A stretch of DNA of 16,644 nt, taken from NCBI GenBank assembly GCA_038217425.1, contig JBBQPM010000151.1, positions 1-16,644 of the forward strand, in the 5' to 3' direction. Numbering within the stretch: the stretch's first letter is position 1; each line of letters begins with the position of its first letter. The position numbers and the translations under genes are program-made. The notes below the pieces were generated by a model, which saw only the letters and a list, made by a program, of their open reading frames with translations, was not told the origin of the DNA and did no database searches. Of the stretch, positions 13,907-16,644 are shown in pieces. This DNA is from JAIEPT01 sp038217425. Its GTDB lineage: Bacteria; Planctomycetota; Planctomycetia; Gemmatales; Gemmataceae.

Positions 13907-16408
13907 TCACTTGTTCAAAAAGACTCGGCTCTGCACCACCTCGTGAATCAAGGTGCGGAAGCCATAATTCTTCGTCTTGAGAGTCGCGACGATTTGCTCG
14001 ACGACTTCGCGGTCCGCGAACTGGATGTCGCCGCCAGTCGAGTAAACCATGAGCTTCTCGACGAGGTTCCGGGCCAGCTGTTCCTTGTGTCCCGCGAGCA
14101 GCAATTTCCTGTACTCGTCGATATCGCGGAACGCCTTGCCGTCGTACGTGACGCCCCCTTTTTCGACCTCGGGGCCCCGGAAGATCGGCCGCCCACTGAA
14201 GGTCAGCTTGACAATTTTGTCGCGGGCGCCGGTCGCGGCTCGATAGTACTCGCGGTAGCCGCCGATCGGGTCGAAGACTTCCAGGGCGAAGCCCGGCGGG
14301 TCGATGTGAACATGGCATGAGGCGCACGAAGCGATCGCGCGGTGCTTGTCGAGCTGCTGACGGATGGTGGTGGCGCCGCGAATGTCGGGTTCGATGCTGG
14401 GGACGTCCGCAGGGGGCGGCGCGGGCGGTTGGCCGAGGATTTTCTCGAGCACCCACTTCCCGCGCAGCACGGGCGAAGTCCGCGTGCCGTCGGCCGTCAC
14501 CTTGAGCACGCTGGCTTGCGTGAGGACGCCGCCTCGATGGCTGTCGGCGGGGAGCGTCACTTTGCGGAAATCATTCCCCGCCACTCCCGGGATGCCGTAG
14601 TGCTTCGCCAGACGTTCGTTGAGCATCGACCAGTCGGCGTCGACGAATTCGAGGAGACTGCGATCGTGCTTCAGGATTTCCTCGAAGAAGAGGTGCGATT
14701 CGCGCGGCATCGCCCACAGGAGGACGCCGTCGAAGTCGCCGTACAGGCGCGGATCGGGAATGGTGGCGTTGATCTGTCTCAGGTCGAGCCATTGGCCGGT
14801 GAAGTTTTCGGTGAAGAAGCGGGCCTTCGGATGCCCCAGCATGCGCTCCACTTGCGCTCGGAGCTTGTCGGGCTGGGTAAGTTCCTTGCGCGCCGCCGCG
14901 GCGAGGAGCGTCTCGTCCGGCGGCCCCGACCAGAGGAAATACGACAGGCGATTGGCGACCGCGTAATCATCGAGTTTCGGCGACGCCAAATTCGCGCCGT
15001 TCGCCGTCGACGTGAGACTCGGCTCCGCGAACAACAGAAAGTGAGGCGACGACAGGATCGACTTGTAGCCGTACGTCATGGCGTCGAAGAACGAATACTT
15101 CTCGTCGAGCTTTTTGTGGACGCGGGCGACATACGATTTCGCCATCGCCTCGGAGACGGGGCCCCGAAAGGCGCGCGGCAGGAACGAGCGAATAAGCCGT
15201 TCGCCGTCGGCCTTCGGGTTCGCGGAGGCGGGTTCGAGCCGATCGTTGATCCAGTTCTCCACCGACTTGCGCGTCGCGACCGCTGGCACGCGCGTGCCGT
15301 CCTGTTCCGCCTTCGCCACGGACCGAGCTTTGAGAGGGACGCCGGCAAAGAGCTTATCGTAGCTGGCGGGCGGAAAGGCGCCGATCGGGCCCTCGATTTC
15401 GAGCCAGTCGACGCGCAGGCCCGGGCCGGTATATTCCGCGAGGGGGCGTTTGAAGTCGCGGATATCCCAGTGCGAAAGCAAGTTGACGACGAATGCCTGC
15501 CGGCGCTCGAGGTTGATTTCAAGTTCGAGGACGCGCGGCTCGCCGTGCGCGATGTCCTTGCAATCGAACACGACCGGATCGTCGCGCCCGGTGTTTTCGA
15601 GGATGTGAAAACCGACCGGGATCGGTTTTTTCTCGGCACCCACGGCCGACACCGACATGCGAATGCGATAAGTCCCGGCGCCGGCGACATGGCTCGTCGT
15701 GAGCAGGCCGTAGCGGGGCAGCCGGCTGTAGACGACCACACTGTCCCCTTCGAGTTTACAACTGCGGTCGAGCGTTTGCTTGAAGTTCGGCCCGCGCTGC
15801 GTCATCTCTTTGCCGGTCCGTCGTTCCTTGATCGGGTAGTGCGGATAGGCCGGCACCGCGGAGTAGACCGCCTTCTCCGCCGCTTCCTGGAAGAGCAGCA
15901 AATGCGTCGCGGAGAAATCGAGAGCGCTGCTCACGTTATCAAAACCGGCGACCGAGCTTTCCTCCGGCAACATCTCCTTCACGCGGACTTCGGTGCCGAC
16001 GAGTTCGCGGATGGTATTCTCGTATTGCGTGCTGTTGAGTCGGCGGACGAGCACCCGGCCTTGCGTCTGCTGCCGCGCCAGCGATGCCTTGTGAAGCTGA
16101 TCGTGAAGCCAGTTCGTGAGCGTCTCCGCCTCGGCCTTGGTCGGCTGATCGCTCTTGGGAGGCGGCATCTTGTGAGCCGCGATCTTGTCATGAACCGAGG
16201 CCCATTTCGCACGGAGCGATTCGTCGGCCAAGTCCGTACCAAGCGTGTCCAGACGCAGGCCTGCCTTCTGGACGTCCGGCCCGTGACAATTGGTGCAATA
16301 GGCGTCGACAAACGGCTTGACTTTTCCGCGGAAGTCGACCGCATTCTGGGCCGGCGCCCGGGAAGCGAGGGTGACGAAGACGAACGCAAAGAAGGCAAGG
16401 CGTTTCAT
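13907..16408 (-). CDS. Exported PSCyt1-DUF1587-DUF1595-DUF1592-DUF1588-DUF1585 di-haem protein
   Basis: The 833-aa protein starts with a Sec signal (MKRLAFFAFVFVTLASRAPAQ, cleavage near residue 20). Next is a PSCyt1-type cytochrome c domain with CTNCH (Cys38, Cys41, His42) and a likely haem ligand Met81 in HKMPPP. DUF1587 follows (~117-181, VLVRRLNSTQYENTIRELVG), then a beta-rich stretch (~185-390) that may bind carbohydrate, DUF1595 (~400-460), DUF1592 (~477-605, YAVANRLSYFLWSGPPDE), DUF1588 (~623-720) with a second haem motif CASCH (Cys695, Cys698, His699) followed by DPPGFALE, and DUF1585 (~757-830). The order and length are those of the complete planctomycetal family, with nothing missing. 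It is presumed to be a periplasmic redox protein; the reaction is not established. The ATG has only a weak ribosome binding site (GGAA 10 bases away). A good promoter lies 42 bp upstream, and the DUF1552 gene follows after 17 bp in the same operon. Confidence 0.94.
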   Translation of the reverse strand: MKRLAFFAFVFVTLASRAPAQNAVDFRGKVKPFVDAYCTNCHGPDVQKAGLRLDTLGTDLADESLRAKWASVHDKIAAHKMPPPKSDQPTKAEAETLTNWLHDQLHKASLARQQTQGRVLVRRLNSTQYENTIRELVGTEVRVKEMLPEESSVAGFDNVSSALDFSATHLLLFQEAAEKAVYSAVPAYPHYPIKERRTGKEMTQRGPNFKQTLDRSCKLEGDSVVVYSRLPRYGLLTTSHVAGAGTYRIRMSVSAVGAEKKPIPVGFHILENTGRDDPVVFDCKDIAHGEPRVLELEINLERRQAFVVNLLSHWDIRDFKRPLAEYTGPGLRVDWLEIEGPIGAFPPASYDKLFAGVPLKARSVAKAEQDGTRVPAVATRKSVENWINDRLEPASANPKADGERLIRSFLPRAFRGPVSEAMAKSYVARVHKKLDEKYSFFDAMTYGYKSILSSPHFLLFAEPSLTSTANGANLASPKLDDYAVANRLSYFLWSGPPDETLLAAAARKELTQPDKLRAQVERMLGHPKARFFTENFTGQWLDLRQINATIPDPRLYGDFDGVLLWAMPRESHLFFEEILKHDRSLLEFVDADWSMLNERLAKHYGIPGVAGNDFRKVTLPADSHRGGVLTQASVLKVTADGTRTSPVLRGKWVLEKILGQPPAPPPADVPSIEPDIRGATTIRQQLDKHRAIASCASCHVHIDPPGFALEVFDPIGGYREYYRAATGARDKIVKLTFSGRPIFRGPEVEKGGVTYDGKAFRDIDEYRKLLLAGHKEQLARNLVEKLMVYSTGGDIQFADREVVEQIVATLKTKNYGFRTLIHEVVQSRVFLNK

Positions 16409-16449
16409 CGGGGAGCGTTTCCGTGGCGAAATCGTTCGGAACCTGTTTC

Positions 16450-16477
16450 AGTCTAAAGCAATGCGAGGTTCTGTCAA
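16450..16477 (-). promoter_or_regulatory. Sigma-70-like promoter of the DUF1592-DUF1552 operon
   Basis: On the - strand there is an exact TTGACA -35 box (complement of 16472-16477), a 16-bp spacer and TAGACT (complement of 16450-16455; 4 of 6 consensus bases including the key T, A and T) as -10. Transcription would begin near 16443, giving a leader of about 35 bases before the ATG at 16408. It is the best promoter match in the window. Confidence 0.65.
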
Positions 16478-16572
16478 TGGCACGAGCTACGCCAAGTCGT
16501 TACGGGCGCGCCAATTCTTTCTGGCACAAAATACGGCGATGAGTTAAAAGAGGGGGGTAATCCATATTAACC

Positions 16573-16580
16573 AAGGAAGG
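16573..16580 (+). promoter_or_regulatory. Ribosome binding site of the partial right-edge gene
   Basis: AAGGAAGG lies 8 bases before the ATG at 16589. Its strength supports the reality of the truncated gene. Confidence 0.6.
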
Positions 16581-16588
16581 TTCCTCCC

Positions 16589-16644
16589 ATGGCTTTTGCA
16601 TTGATCGCGGCGGAAACGGCTTTTCAGCAGATCGTTTTGGAGCA
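16589..16644 (+). CDS. Start of an unidentified gene, cut by the window edge
   Basis: Only the first 18 codons are present, beginning MAFALIAAETAFQQIVLE. The ATG has a strong ribosome binding site (AAGGAAGG) and the frame stays open to the end. The residues are mildly hydrophobic but lack the positive start of a signal peptide, so unlike its neighbours the product may be cytoplasmic. The fragment is too short to assign a family. It is divergent from the DUF1592-DUF1552 operon. Confidence 0.55.
   Translation, partial: MAFALIAAETAFQQIVLE

Larger units (their letters stand above)
16409..16588. other. Divergent intergenic region
   Basis: These 180 bp separate the - strand DUF1592-DUF1552 operon from a + strand gene starting at 16589. 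The half nearer 16409 holds the - strand promoter. The other half (16478-16588) is locally A/T-richer and holds the ribosome binding site AAGGAAGG; I could not find a convincing + strand promoter in it. Confidence 0.7.

Noticed and set aside
13890..14456. 189-residue N-terminal extension of the DUF1552 protein
   Set aside because: It overlaps the DUF1588/DUF1585 coding part of the preceding gene in another frame, and the Tat signal and strong ribosome binding site fix the start at 13889.
14342..16456. 704-codon open frame on the + strand
   Set aside because: It is fully antisense to the DUF1592-family gene, is rich in Arg/Val/Glu as expected of a GC-rich shadow frame, and shows no recognisable domain.
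16522..16536. TGGCAC element resembling a sigma-54 -24 box
   Set aside because: The -12 part reads ACGG where TTGC is needed, so it does not form a sigma-54 promoter.

Overview
The window is chromosomal DNA of a planctomycete (phylum Planctomycetota). GC content is high and the protein families are characteristic of that phylum: PSCyt1 c-type cytochromes fused to DUF1549/DUF1553, the DUF1587-1595-1592-1588-1585 multidomain protein, their Tat-exported partners DUF1501 and DUF1552, a DUF1080 domain and a large TPR-CHAT protein. A Gemmata-like lineage is plausible, but nothing here fixes the genus.

Layout. Positions 1-236 are non-coding or hold only the tail of an unrecognised upstream gene; they contain a possible -10 box and a 5'-leader hairpin. 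Four genes follow on the + strand: a secreted 1407-aa TPR-CHAT protein (237-4460); a secreted 1436-aa mosaic of two sialidase-type Asp-box propellers, three RidA-like domains and a DUF1080 domain (4555-8865); a 781-aa di-haem PSCyt1/DUF1549/DUF1553 protein (8914-11259); and a Tat-exported DUF1501 protein (11269-12543). The DUF1501 ribosome binding site overlaps the stop codon of the preceding gene. A 24-bp hairpin (12557-12612) ends this group. Facing it on the - strand is a two-gene operon: an 833-aa di-haem PSCyt1/DUF1587...DUF1585 protein (16408-13907), followed 17 nt later by a Tat-exported DUF1552 protein (13889-12639). It is driven by a good sigma-70-like promoter at 16450-16477. Past this promoter a new + strand gene begins at 16589 and runs off the window.

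How the genes may work together. All six complete proteins carry export signals, so this is a cell-envelope or extracellular locus. The DUF1549/1553 + DUF1501 pair and the DUF1592 group + DUF1552 pair are two parallel 'haem protein + Tat partner' modules placed tail to tail. With the propeller and DUF1080 (3-keto-disaccharide hydrolase family) protein, the simplest reading is oxidative or hydrolytic processing of a complex glycan outside the cytoplasm; substrate and chemistry are inference. The most unusual gene is the mosaic protein: all three of its RidA-like domains lack the arginine needed for RidA imine deaminase chemistry, so they look like structural or ligand-binding modules in an exported protein. 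The secreted TPR-CHAT protein, with an intact His/Cys dyad, is the second point of interest. I found no tRNA, rRNA, CRISPR array, insertion sequence or phage gene.
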